Positions 6,975 through 14,455 of a stretch of 14,921 bases of DNA are shown here, one piece after another. This DNA is from UMGS1851 sp900555605 (GTDB taxonomy: Bacteria > Bacillota > Clostridia > UBA1212 > UBA1255): contig CABROF010000063.1 in the NCBI GenBank assembly GCA_902472555.1, positions 1 through 14,921 on the forward strand, read 5' to 3'. The notes under the pieces were generated by a model. The model ran no database searches. It was given only the letters and a program-made list of their open reading frames with translations, and was not told the origin of the DNA. Within the stretch, counting starts at the first letter, position 1. Each line of letters opens with the position of its first letter. Both the position numbers and the translations under genes were made by a program.

Positions 6975-8236
6975 CACGCCGAATAAATTTCTCCGATAAT
7001 CTCTGCAAGCAGTTCAGCGGAAGCAGCGGCCTCTGAGGTCAGATTCCCATCAAACCCGATTTCTGCCAGCAGAGCATTTTCCGCAACATGCTGATTATAG
7101 GGTGAACGGCGCAGCGAAATACCGCCCCGCTTGGTGATCCCGGGAACGCGTTCCTCCAACTTTTCAAGCACCAGCAGCGCTAATTTAAAATTCTCCCGCC
7201 AATTCGGATTCGGGTCGCTCTCCTGATTACAGCCAACCACCAGCATAATCTGTGCATAATCGACACCGTCTTTTGTGACGGTCGGCGACAGCTTCGGCGG
7301 TTTTGAAAGTCCCGCGCTGTCTCTGTGCAGGTCCACTGCCAGCTGGATCGTCGGATTCTGGGCAATTACCTGCTTTGCAGTGACAGCACTTTTTTCGTAA
7401 GGATCTCCATAGCCCGTATCATGAACCGTGATATCATGAATCGTAGGAATTCCGAATTGATTTTGCATGATATTTGTAAAAATATTTCCGGTATATACGA
7501 CGTTCCGGTTTGTGTCCGGTGAAGAGGTTACGTTCATATCATTCCGATCTGCTTCCGTTAAGCTGTAGCATTCTGAGGTATGCGTATGATAGACCAATAC
7601 CCGCGGCAAACCGTCCCGGCTGATCTTGACTTTAAACGGCTCCGATAAAATATCTGCCAAATCAAGATTTCCGGAAACATAAGAATTTTGGATATATAAG
7701 AATCCATATTTCAATTCTCCGGGCACCCGGTTCATTTGAACAGGGTCCGGGATCACAACAGAGTTCAGCGTACTGTCAGATTTAATGCCGGCTGTAATCG
7801 CACCGTCCTCCGCAAGCATCGAGGAACTGACAAACCCGTCTTGTCCCAGCGTAAATTGATAATATTTGTATTGATCCTCCGCAGGTATATTCGGAACAGG
7901 CGTACTTTCGCCCGGAGTCGGACCAGATGGTGAAGCGGAACCCGCGGCGCCGTTCATATTTTTGATATCCCAGTAAGAATCCACAATGGTCTCATAGGAA
8001 ACCGGAGACATGAGGAGCAGGTTCCCGTCCGCCCCCTTGTTTATATTGTGTGTACAAACGAACATCACTGCTAAAACACCGGCTTCCGCCAGCAATAAAA
8101 GCAGGATCGAAATCAGGCAGATTTTTCTGCGTCTTTTCTGTCTTTGCTGCAAATTGTTTTTTATCGGTACAAAGGGATCTTCCTTTTGCTGCGTAGTGTC
8201 TACCAGCAATGGTTTTTCATTTTTCCCGTTATTCAT
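6974..8236 (-). CDS. spoIIP: Stage II sporulation protein P (SpoIIP), peptidoglycan amidase/endopeptidase
   Basis: SpoIIP cuts septal peptidoglycan with SpoIID and SpoIIM so that the mother cell can engulf the forespore. The 420-residue protein has a basic N-terminus (QKRRRK), one membrane segment at about 40-61, and a Ser/Pro-rich linker (about 98-116). The hydrolase domain starts near residue 210. Likely zinc-site and catalytic motifs are YHTHTSE (216-222), DLHRDS (302-307), RRSPYNQHVAENALLAEIGF (376-395) and the end EAAASAELLAEIIGEIY. The ATG overlaps the stop of the activase gene (ATGA, 8233-8236) and is preceded by AAGGGG about 10 nt upstream. lepA follows after 14 bp. The spoIIP-lepA-hemW order is common in Clostridia. 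I found no convincing SigE promoter in the 170 bp upstream, so a sporulation-specific promoter, if present, lies further inside the upstream gene. Confidence 0.95.
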   Translation of the reverse strand: MNNGKNEKPLLVDTTQQKEDPFVPIKNNLQQRQKRRRKICLISILLLLLAEAGVLAVMFVCTHNINKGADGNLLLMSPVSYETIVDSYWDIKNMNGAAGSASPSGPTPGESTPVPNIPAEDQYKYYQFTLGQDGFVSSSMLAEDGAITAGIKSDSTLNSVVIPDPVQMNRVPGELKYGFLYIQNSYVSGNLDLADILSEPFKVKISRDGLPRVLVYHTHTSECYSLTEADRNDMNVTSSPDTNRNVVYTGNIFTNIMQNQFGIPTIHDITVHDTGYGDPYEKSAVTAKQVIAQNPTIQLAVDLHRDSAGLSKPPKLSPTVTKDGVDYAQIMLVVGCNQESDPNPNWRENFKLALLVLEKLEERVPGITKRGGISLRRSPYNQHVAENALLAEIGFDGNLTSEAAASAELLAEIIGEIYSA

Positions 8237-11200
8237 GACTTTTCCGGCCCCTTATCCATATTTCTGAACGCAGCGGACAGCATCAGCCGAATACGGTTCA
8301 GCTGGTTGACCTCGCTGGCGCCCGGATCATAATCCACCGCAACAATATTCGATGCCGGATACTGACGCCGCAGCTCCTTAATCATACCCTTTCCGGTAAC
8401 ATGATTCGGGAGACAAGCAAAGGGCTGCATGCAAACAATGTTCGGGGTTCCGGAATGGATCAGTTCCAGCATTTCTGCCGTCAAAAACCAGCCTTCTCCC
8501 GTACAGCTGCCCAGCGCCAATATCTGTTTTGCCATAGCCGCCATTTCATAAATATCTCCCGGCGGGGAAAAACGCCGGCTCCGGCGCAGGCATTTCTTCA
8601 TCGGCCTCCGAAACAGTTCCATTGCAGAGATTGCCGCTTTTGAAAGTGTAGCGGTCTTCAAGGATTTATCGAGATCCTTTCTGCCGTTAATGCTGTTGTA
8701 CGCACAGTACAGCAGAAAATCCAGCAGATCCGGCATAACAGCTTCGGCGCCTTCCGACTCTATTAAGTCTACCACAAAATTATTGGCTGTGGGATGGAAT
8801 TTTACTAAAATTTCCCCCACCAGTCCGACGCGCGGTTTTTTGATATCCAGCAGCGGCAGCGTATCAAATTCGTTCACGATCTTTTTGATGTTCTGCCGGT
8901 ATTCACTTACGCTGGCTCTGCGGACCGCCTTTTTACAGACCTCATTCCATTTGCGGTACAGCGCATTGGCCGAGCCGGGTTCTTTTTCATAGGGACGCGT
9001 TCTGTAAAGCACACGCATGAGCAGGTCTCCATAGCACACAGCCATCATGCTGCTGGTGATCAGCGGCAGCGTGATGGCAAAACCCGGGTTGGATTCCAGG
9101 CCCTGCGCACTTAAAGAGATTACGGGGATATGCGCAAGATTCATATCCCGGAGTGCTTTTCGTATAAATGCGATATAATTGGTGGCACGGCAGCCGCCTC
9201 CTGTCTGCGTAATCAGAAGCGCAGTGCGGTTCAGGTCATATTTTCCGGACTTTAATGCTTCAACAAATTGCCCCACAACCAGGATAGAGGGATAACATGC
9301 ATCATTGTTGACATATTTCAGCCCCTCCTCTACCGCCTGTCTGTCGTTGGACGGCAGAATTTCAAATCGGTAGCCGTTTGCTTGAAAGGCCTCCGCAATA
9401 ATTTCAAAATGGATCGGAGACATCTGCGGTGCAAGGATCGTGTGCGTTTTTTTCATTTCTTTTGTAAAGAGCACCTTGGGCGTCGCATAGCCGGCGGACG
9501 GCCTGGTTTGATGCTGATTTTTGTCTCGATCCCGCATAGCCGCCTGCAGAGAGCGGATCCGTATGCGAACTGCACCCAGATTCGTTCCCTCATCGATTTT
9601 CAGACAAGTATAGATCTTACCGGCAGAGGTCAGGATTTCATCAACCTGATCGGTCGTTACCGCATCCAAACCGCAGCCGAAAGAATTCAGCTGGATCAGC
9701 TCCACATCCTTTTGTCTGCGGACAAAATCTGCGGCACGGTATAATCTGGAATGGTATGTCCACTGGTTGATCACGCGGATCGGCGTCTGGAGGTCTCCCA
9801 GGTGCGCCACGGAATCTTCTGTCAGCACGGCTATCTGATAGCCGGCAATCAGCTCCGGGATTCCATGATTGATTTCAGGGTCCAGATGGTACGGCCTGCC
9901 TGCAAGCACAACACACTTTAATTGATTTTCTTTGGCATAATCAAGGATTCGCCGCGCTTCTTCCCGAATGTCTTGGTGAAAAGCCGCATCCTCCCGATAA
10001 GCAGCCTCTGCTGCCAGTTTAATTTCTCTGAACGGAATCTCAAATTCCCGCAGCTCTTCATATAGCCGCTCTGTCATCCGTTCCGGATTGTAGATCGGCA
10101 GAAACGGATTCATGAAACGGATTCCCTTTTCCTTTAAAATATCCATATTACAGCGGATAACCTCTGGATACGATGTTACGATGGGACAATTATAGTGGTT
10201 GTTTGCCTTTTCATCTTCTTTCTTTTCATACGGAATACAAGGGTAAAAAATTGTCTTTACGCCCTTTTCCACCAAGTTGGCGATATGCCCGTGCACCAGC
10301 TTGGCCGGATAGCAAACAGACTCGGAAGGAATGGTCTCCATACCGGCCATATAAAGTTCTTTTGAACTCTGGTCAGACAGCACTACCTCATAGCCCAATT
10401 CCGTAAAAAACGTAAACCAAAAGGGATAATTTTCATACATATTCAGTACCCGCGGAATGCCGATCCTGCCGCGGGGCCCGTTCCGGAGCGGCTGATAATG
10501 CGCAAACAGCCGTTCATATTTATATGCATACAGATTCGGCGCGTTATGCGCAGCTTTTGCGGCAGCGCCTTCTCCTCTTTCACAGCGATTCCCGGATATA
10601 AAGCGGCTGCCATTGGAAAATTGGTTGATCGTCAGCAGACAATGATTCGTACATTTTCCGCAGCGCACCTTTTTTGTTTCCGCCCGGATCGTCTGGGCAG
10701 CCTCCGGCGTCAGCAGTGTTGTCGGGCAGTTTGGCGCCTCCGCATACTGCTCCTTCGCAATCAGCGCGCAGCCGTAAGCCCCCATTAATCCGGCGATATC
10801 CGGCCGCACGGCTTCCCTGCCGGATATGATTTCAAAGCACCGCAGAATGGCATCATTGTAGAAGGTTCCGCCTTGTACGATAATTTTTTGGCCCAGCTCT
10901 TCCGGGGACTTAATTTTAATCACCTTTGTCAGTGCATTTTTAATTACGGAATAAGACAAGCCCGCAGAAATATCCGCTACGCTTGCCCCCTCCTTTTGTG
11001 CCTGCTTAACGCGGGAATTCATAAAAACCGTACATCTTGACCCCAGATCCACAGGTTTTTTTGCTGTCAGGGCTTCTTTTGCGAAGGTGGTGACATCCAA
11101 ACTCAAGGAAGTTGCAAACGCCTCGATAAATGAGCCGCAGCCCGAAGAGCATGCTTCGTTCAGCATAATGCTCTGGATCACGCCCTCCTTTACCTTCAGA

Positions 11201-12516
11201 CACTTCATGTCCTGTCCGCCGATATCTAAAATAAATTCTACGCCCGGCAGAAACTGTTCCGCCGCCTTATAATGCGCAATCGTTTCAATCTCACCGTAAT
11301 CCACCCCCAAAGCGGATTTGATCAGCCCTTCCCCATAGCCTGTCACAGCAGACCGGACAATCCGGGCATTCTCCGGCAGCATAGTATAGATATCCTTTAA
11401 AATTTTAATTGCGGAATGAAACGGACTTCCGAAATTACTGCCGTACCAGGAATACAAGATTTCATTATCCCCGCCGATAATAACCGCCTTTGTCGTCGTA
11501 GAACCGGCATCAATGCCGAGATAGCAGTCTCCGGAATATGTACGCAGATCCCCCTTCGGCGCCTTTGCTCGTTCGTGCCGCTGACGGAATGCAGACAGTT
11601 CCTCCGGCGATTCAAACAGCGGCCGCAGACGGCCGATCTCATCTGCAACAACATGCAGCACATTCGGCAGCTTCTCTATGATGGACTCCACAGAAACAAC
11701 GGCTGCTTTTCCATTTCTGCGCTGCTGCGCGGCAACTTCCTGCTGCGATACAAACGCTGCGCCGAGCGCCACAAATAAATGAGAATGGTTCGGGAAGACC
11801 ACCTGTTCCGGCGTCAAATGCAAGGTCTCAATAAAACGGCTCCGTAGTTCGGAAAGATAATTCAAAGGACCGCCTAAGAACGCCACGTTTCCCTGAATTT
11901 TTCTGCCGCAGGCTAAACCGCTGATGGTCTGATTTACCACAGATTGAAATACAGACGCCGCAATATCTTCTTTCGCGGCGCCCTCGTTAAGCAGGGGCTG
12001 AATATCCGTTTTGGCAAATACGCCGCAGCGCGCGGCAATGGGATAGATTGTGGTATGCTTTTTCGCCAGCTCATTCAGGCCCATGGCATCTGTTTTCAGT
12101 AAAATTGCCATCTGGTCGATAAACGCTCCCGTACCGCCGGCACACGTTCCGTTCATTCGCTGCTCCACCGGGTTTTCAAAAAAGGTAATTTTTGCATCCT
12201 CGCCGCCCAATTCGATGGCAACCGAGGTCTGAGGAATCAGCTGTCTTACGGCTTCTGTCGATGCAACTACCTCCTGTACAAAAGGCAGGTCAAGCCATTC
12301 GGAAACCAGCATGCCACCGGATCCGGTAATCATTACCGCCGCCTCTCTGCCGCGGTAATGCTCCAGCGCAGCATTTAATACTTCGTATATCGATCTCCGG
12401 ATATCCGAATAGTGACGCTGGTATCGATTATACAGAATTCGGCCTTCTTCATCTAATACTACAATTTTAACCGTGGTTGAACCCACATCCAGTCCAATCC
12501 GCAACAAATCTGTCAT
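8233..12516 (-). CDS. Giant 2-hydroxyacyl-CoA dehydratase activase-type protein with fused dehydratase-like half
   Basis: This belongs to the BadF/BadG/BcrA/BcrD activase superfamily, in its roughly 1400-residue fused form. Known activases use ATP to push a low-potential electron into a dehydratase or reductase. The substrate of this form is not established. Two ASKHA ATPase modules are visible. Module 1 has DVGSTTVK (10-17), CAGGTGAFID (125-134) and RCGVF (163-167). Module 2 has DAGSTTTK (336-343), CSSGCGSFIE (456-465) and RCTVF (494-498). Next is a cysteine cluster (C619, C622, C626, C645), then a DUF2229-like region (PSESVCYPAK, about 730-739) and a region like the HgdA/HgdB dehydratase subunits (NNDACYPS, 1070-1077; TQTGGGCRATNY, 1103-1114). 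The end is DYDPG...NRIRLML. No membrane segment is seen, so it is probably cytoplasmic. The ribosome site is weak. It starts 10 bp after aspS and its stop overlaps the spoIIP start by 4 bp, so it may be co-translated. Family is certain; role is not. Confidence 0.93.
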   Translation of the reverse strand: MTDLLRIGLDVGSTTVKIVVLDEEGRILYNRYQRHYSDIRRSIYEVLNAALEHYRGREAAVMITGSGGMLVSEWLDLPFVQEVVASTEAVRQLIPQTSVAIELGGEDAKITFFENPVEQRMNGTCAGGTGAFIDQMAILLKTDAMGLNELAKKHTTIYPIAARCGVFAKTDIQPLLNEGAAKEDIAASVFQSVVNQTISGLACGRKIQGNVAFLGGPLNYLSELRSRFIETLHLTPEQVVFPNHSHLFVALGAAFVSQQEVAAQQRRNGKAAVVSVESIIEKLPNVLHVVADEIGRLRPLFESPEELSAFRQRHERAKAPKGDLRTYSGDCYLGIDAGSTTTKAVIIGGDNEILYSWYGSNFGSPFHSAIKILKDIYTMLPENARIVRSAVTGYGEGLIKSALGVDYGEIETIAHYKAAEQFLPGVEFILDIGGQDMKCLKVKEGVIQSIMLNEACSSGCGSFIEAFATSLSLDVTTFAKEALTAKKPVDLGSRCTVFMNSRVKQAQKEGASVADISAGLSYSVIKNALTKVIKIKSPEELGQKIIVQGGTFYNDAILRCFEIISGREAVRPDIAGLMGAYGCALIAKEQYAEAPNCPTTLLTPEAAQTIRAETKKVRCGKCTNHCLLTINQFSNGSRFISGNRCERGEGAAAKAAHNAPNLYAYKYERLFAHYQPLRNGPRGRIGIPRVLNMYENYPFWFTFFTELGYEVVLSDQSSKELYMAGMETIPSESVCYPAKLVHGHIANLVEKGVKTIFYPCIPYEKKEDEKANNHYNCPIVTSYPEVIRCNMDILKEKGIRFMNPFLPIYNPERMTERLYEELREFEIPFREIKLAAEAAYREDAAFHQDIREEARRILDYAKENQLKCVVLAGRPYHLDPEINHGIPELIAGYQIAVLTEDSVAHLGDLQTPIRVINQWTYHSRLYRAADFVRRQKDVELIQLNSFGCGLDAVTTDQVDEILTSAGKIYTCLKIDEGTNLGAVRIRIRSLQAAMRDRDKNQHQTRPSAGYATPKVLFTKEMKKTHTILAPQMSPIHFEIIAEAFQANGYRFEILPSNDRQAVEEGLKYVNNDACYPSILVVGQFVEALKSGKYDLNRTALLITQTGGGCRATNYIAFIRKALRDMNLAHIPVISLSAQGLESNPGFAITLPLITSSMMAVCYGDLLMRVLYRTRPYEKEPGSANALYRKWNEVCKKAVRRASVSEYRQNIKKIVNEFDTLPLLDIKKPRVGLVGEILVKFHPTANNFVVDLIESEGAEAVMPDLLDFLLYCAYNSINGRKDLDKSLKTATLSKAAISAMELFRRPMKKCLRRSRRFSPPGDIYEMAAMAKQILALGSCTGEGWFLTAEMLELIHSGTPNIVCMQPFACLPNHVTGKGMIKELRRQYPASNIVAVDYDPGASEVNQLNRIRLMLSAAFRNMDKGPEKS

Positions 12517-12526
12517 ATATCACACT

Positions 12527-14308
12527 TCATTCTTCTATATTTCTGATTGCAAGCTCTTTAAGCTGCTTTTCTTCTACATAATCCGGCGCGCCGCTCATCA
12601 GGCATGCCGTATTCTGCACTTTCGGAAATGCAATCACATCTCGGATATTATCCGTACCTGCCATCAGCATAACCAGCCGGTCCAATCCGTAGGCCATACC
12701 GCCGTGCGGGGGCGTGCCGTACCGGAACGCATCCAGAAGGAATCCGAACCGTTCCCGGGCAGATTCCTCCGTAAATCCCAACGCGCGGAACATTTTCGTC
12801 TGCAGCACGCTGTCATGAATCCGAATGCTGCCGCCGCCGATTTCATATCCGTTCAGCACAATATCGTATGCTTTTGCCCGGGCGGCTCCCGGATTCGTTT
12901 CTATTATATCAAGATCTTCATCTAATGGCGATGTAAAAGGATGGTGCTTGGCCACAAAGCGCGCTTCCTCTTCCGAATATTCAAACAACGGAAATTCCGT
13001 AATCCAGAGAAAAGCAAATTGATTCTCCGGAATCAATCCGAGCCGCGCGCCCAGTTCACAGCGGAGCGCACCCAATGCCGTATATACCACATCACTTTTT
13101 CCGCTGACAATGCAGATCAGATCCCCTGCCTTGCCCCCCGCAAGAGAGATGATTTGCTCTATTTCATTGTTTTGTAAAACTTTTGACACAGAAGCGCGAT
13201 GCTGGCCATTCTCACCGGGAGCGATCCAGGCCATGCCGCTGCCGCCGTGTGTTTTTACAAATTCCGTAAGCCCGTCAATTTCTTTTCTTGTAAAATGCCC
13301 GGCCGGCGCACAGATCAGCCGTACCGCGCCGCCGTCTGAAACCGCATCCGCAAAAACACGGAACGAACACCGCGCTGCAAATTCCGTGATATCCGTAAGC
13401 TCTAAGCCAAACCGGATATCCGGCTTATCTGACCCGAACCGGCGCATCGCTTCCGCATACGGCATACGAGGAAAGGGGGTATTCAATGAAATCCCCAGGA
13501 CCTCGCGAAACAGCTCTTTCAAAAAACCCTCGTTGATCTCCATGACATCTTCCGCTTCTACAAAAGACATTTCCAAGTCGATCTGCGTAAATTCCGGCTG
13601 ACGGTCGGCCCGCAGATCTTCGTCTCTGAAACATTTTGCGATCTGCATATAGCGGTCATAGCCGGCTACCATCAGCAGCTGCTTGAAAATCTGCGGCGAC
13701 TGCGGCAGCGCAAAATATTTCCCGTGATGGATTCTGCTGGGAACCAGATAATCTCTGGCCCCTTCCGGCGTGCTTTTGGTTAAAACAGGTGTTTCAATCT
13801 CTAAAAAATGATGTCTGTCAAAATAGTTTCTGGCTGCCGAAGCAATCCTGTGACGCAGCACCAGCGTGTTCTGCATGGACGGCCGGCGCAGGTCCAAATA
13901 TCTGTATTTCAGACGATTGACATCGCTGACGCTGACTTTATCGTCAATATGAAACGGCGGCGTCTCCGCCTCGCTCAGGATCCGCAGTTCCGAAACCGCG
14001 ACTTCGACGGCACCGGTCTTCATCCTTGTATTGACCGCTTCAGGAGTCCTTGCCCGGACGATGCCTTTTACAGCCAATACATACTCGGCTCTGACACGGG
14101 CTGCCTTTTCAAACAGCGCCGCATCCGTTTCCGAATCGAAAACGATCTGTATGACACCGGTGATATCCCGCAGATCTATAAAAATCAAACTTCCTAAATT
14201 CCGCATTTTTGCAGTCCAGCCCATGAGCACGGTTTCCCGCCCAATCATTGCCTCCGTGATTTCGCCGTTTCGGTCGGTGCGTTTCAATCCCCTTAAATAT
14301 TCTGCCAT
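12527..14308 (-). CDS. aspS: Aspartate--tRNA ligase (AspRS), bacterial type
   Basis: This cytoplasmic class II synthetase attaches aspartate to tRNA-Asp in two ATP-dependent steps. At 593 residues it has the usual bacterial length. Residues 1-110 form the anticodon-binding OB fold (GSLIFIDLRDITGVIQIVF at about 39-57). The catalytic core follows, with SPQIFKQLL (204-212), motif 2 FRDEDLRADRQPEFTQIDLE (227-246) and motif 3 GLDRL (541-545). The bacterial GAD insertion lies at roughly 295-425. Leu38 occupies the position where enzymes that charge only tRNA-Asp carry Leu and relaxed Asp/Asn enzymes often carry His. The start is an ATG preceded by GGAGAAAGGA, with the AAAGGA 11 nt upstream of the codon. 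It is the first gene after the promoter at 14420-14448. The next gene begins 10 bp after its stop, so the two are probably co-transcribed. Confidence 0.98.
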   Translation of the reverse strand: MAEYLRGLKRTDRNGEITEAMIGRETVLMGWTAKMRNLGSLIFIDLRDITGVIQIVFDSETDAALFEKAARVRAEYVLAVKGIVRARTPEAVNTRMKTGAVEVAVSELRILSEAETPPFHIDDKVSVSDVNRLKYRYLDLRRPSMQNTLVLRHRIASAARNYFDRHHFLEIETPVLTKSTPEGARDYLVPSRIHHGKYFALPQSPQIFKQLLMVAGYDRYMQIAKCFRDEDLRADRQPEFTQIDLEMSFVEAEDVMEINEGFLKELFREVLGISLNTPFPRMPYAEAMRRFGSDKPDIRFGLELTDITEFAARCSFRVFADAVSDGGAVRLICAPAGHFTRKEIDGLTEFVKTHGGSGMAWIAPGENGQHRASVSKVLQNNEIEQIISLAGGKAGDLICIVSGKSDVVYTALGALRCELGARLGLIPENQFAFLWITEFPLFEYSEEEARFVAKHHPFTSPLDEDLDIIETNPGAARAKAYDIVLNGYEIGGGSIRIHDSVLQTKMFRALGFTEESARERFGFLLDAFRYGTPPHGGMAYGLDRLVMLMAGTDNIRDVIAFPKVQNTACLMSGAPDYVEEKQLKELAIRNIEE

Positions 14309-14348
14309 GATAAACTCTGTCCTTTCTCCATTGTAGCATTTGGCCGGC

Positions 14349-14390
14349 TTCAGCTTTGCCGAAATTCCGGAAGCAAAATGACACGCTGAA
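14349..14390 (-). other. Foldable element in the aspS leader RNA
   Basis: In the leader, TTCAGC (14390-14385) and TTTGC (14377-14373) can pair with the contiguous GCAAAGCTGAA (14359-14349). This gives an 11-bp stem interrupted by a 7-nt bulge (14384-14378) and closed by a 13-nt loop. No U-run follows, so it is not an intrinsic terminator. It lacks the T-box sequences, so it is not a recognised tRNA-sensing riboswitch. Whether it folds or regulates anything is unknown. Confidence 0.35.
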
Positions 14391-14419
14391 ACTTATGCGC
14401 AAAAATTGTCCAGCATTTT

Positions 14420-14448
14420 ATTTTATCTGTTTTATGACCAAAAGTCAA
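14420..14448 (-). promoter_or_regulatory. SigA-type promoter for aspS operon
   Basis: On the minus strand TTGACT (14448-14443) and TAAAAT (14425-14420) are separated by exactly 17 bp, a near-consensus housekeeping promoter. It starts 7 bp after the mutS2 stop codon. Transcription would begin near 14414, giving a leader of about 105 nt before aspS. I see no terminator between mutS2 and this site, so read-through from mutS2 is also possible. The promoter is inferred from sequence alone. Confidence 0.75.
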
Positions 14449-14455
14449 TGAATCA

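Noticed and set aside
6960..6977. GTG at 6977 as the lepA start, overlapping the spoIIP stop
   Set aside because: It adds six residues absent from the family and lies upstream of the AAAGGA site, which is well placed for the ATG at 6959.
6978..7020. TTGCAG-17-TATTCG as a promoter for lepA inside spoIIP
   Set aside because: Each hexamer matches the consensus at only about three of six positions, no better than chance.
8237..8400. SigE promoter for spoIIP
   Set aside because: I read the last 170 bp of the activase gene on the minus strand and found no convincing SigE -10/-35 pair.
9268..9744. Plus-strand open frames inside the large genes (for example here and 13110-13601)
   Set aside because: They lie antisense to well-supported proteins, have no recognisable motifs or ribosome sites, and are expected by chance opposite long GC-balanced genes.
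14349..14390. Intrinsic terminator between mutS2 and aspS
   Set aside because: The hairpin lies downstream of the aspS promoter and has no U-run after it on either strand.
14309..14419. T-box riboswitch ahead of aspS
   Set aside because: The leader is too short and the TGGNACC-type bulge sequence and AGGGTGGNACCGCG-like motif are absent; the 7-nt bulge seen has a different sequence.
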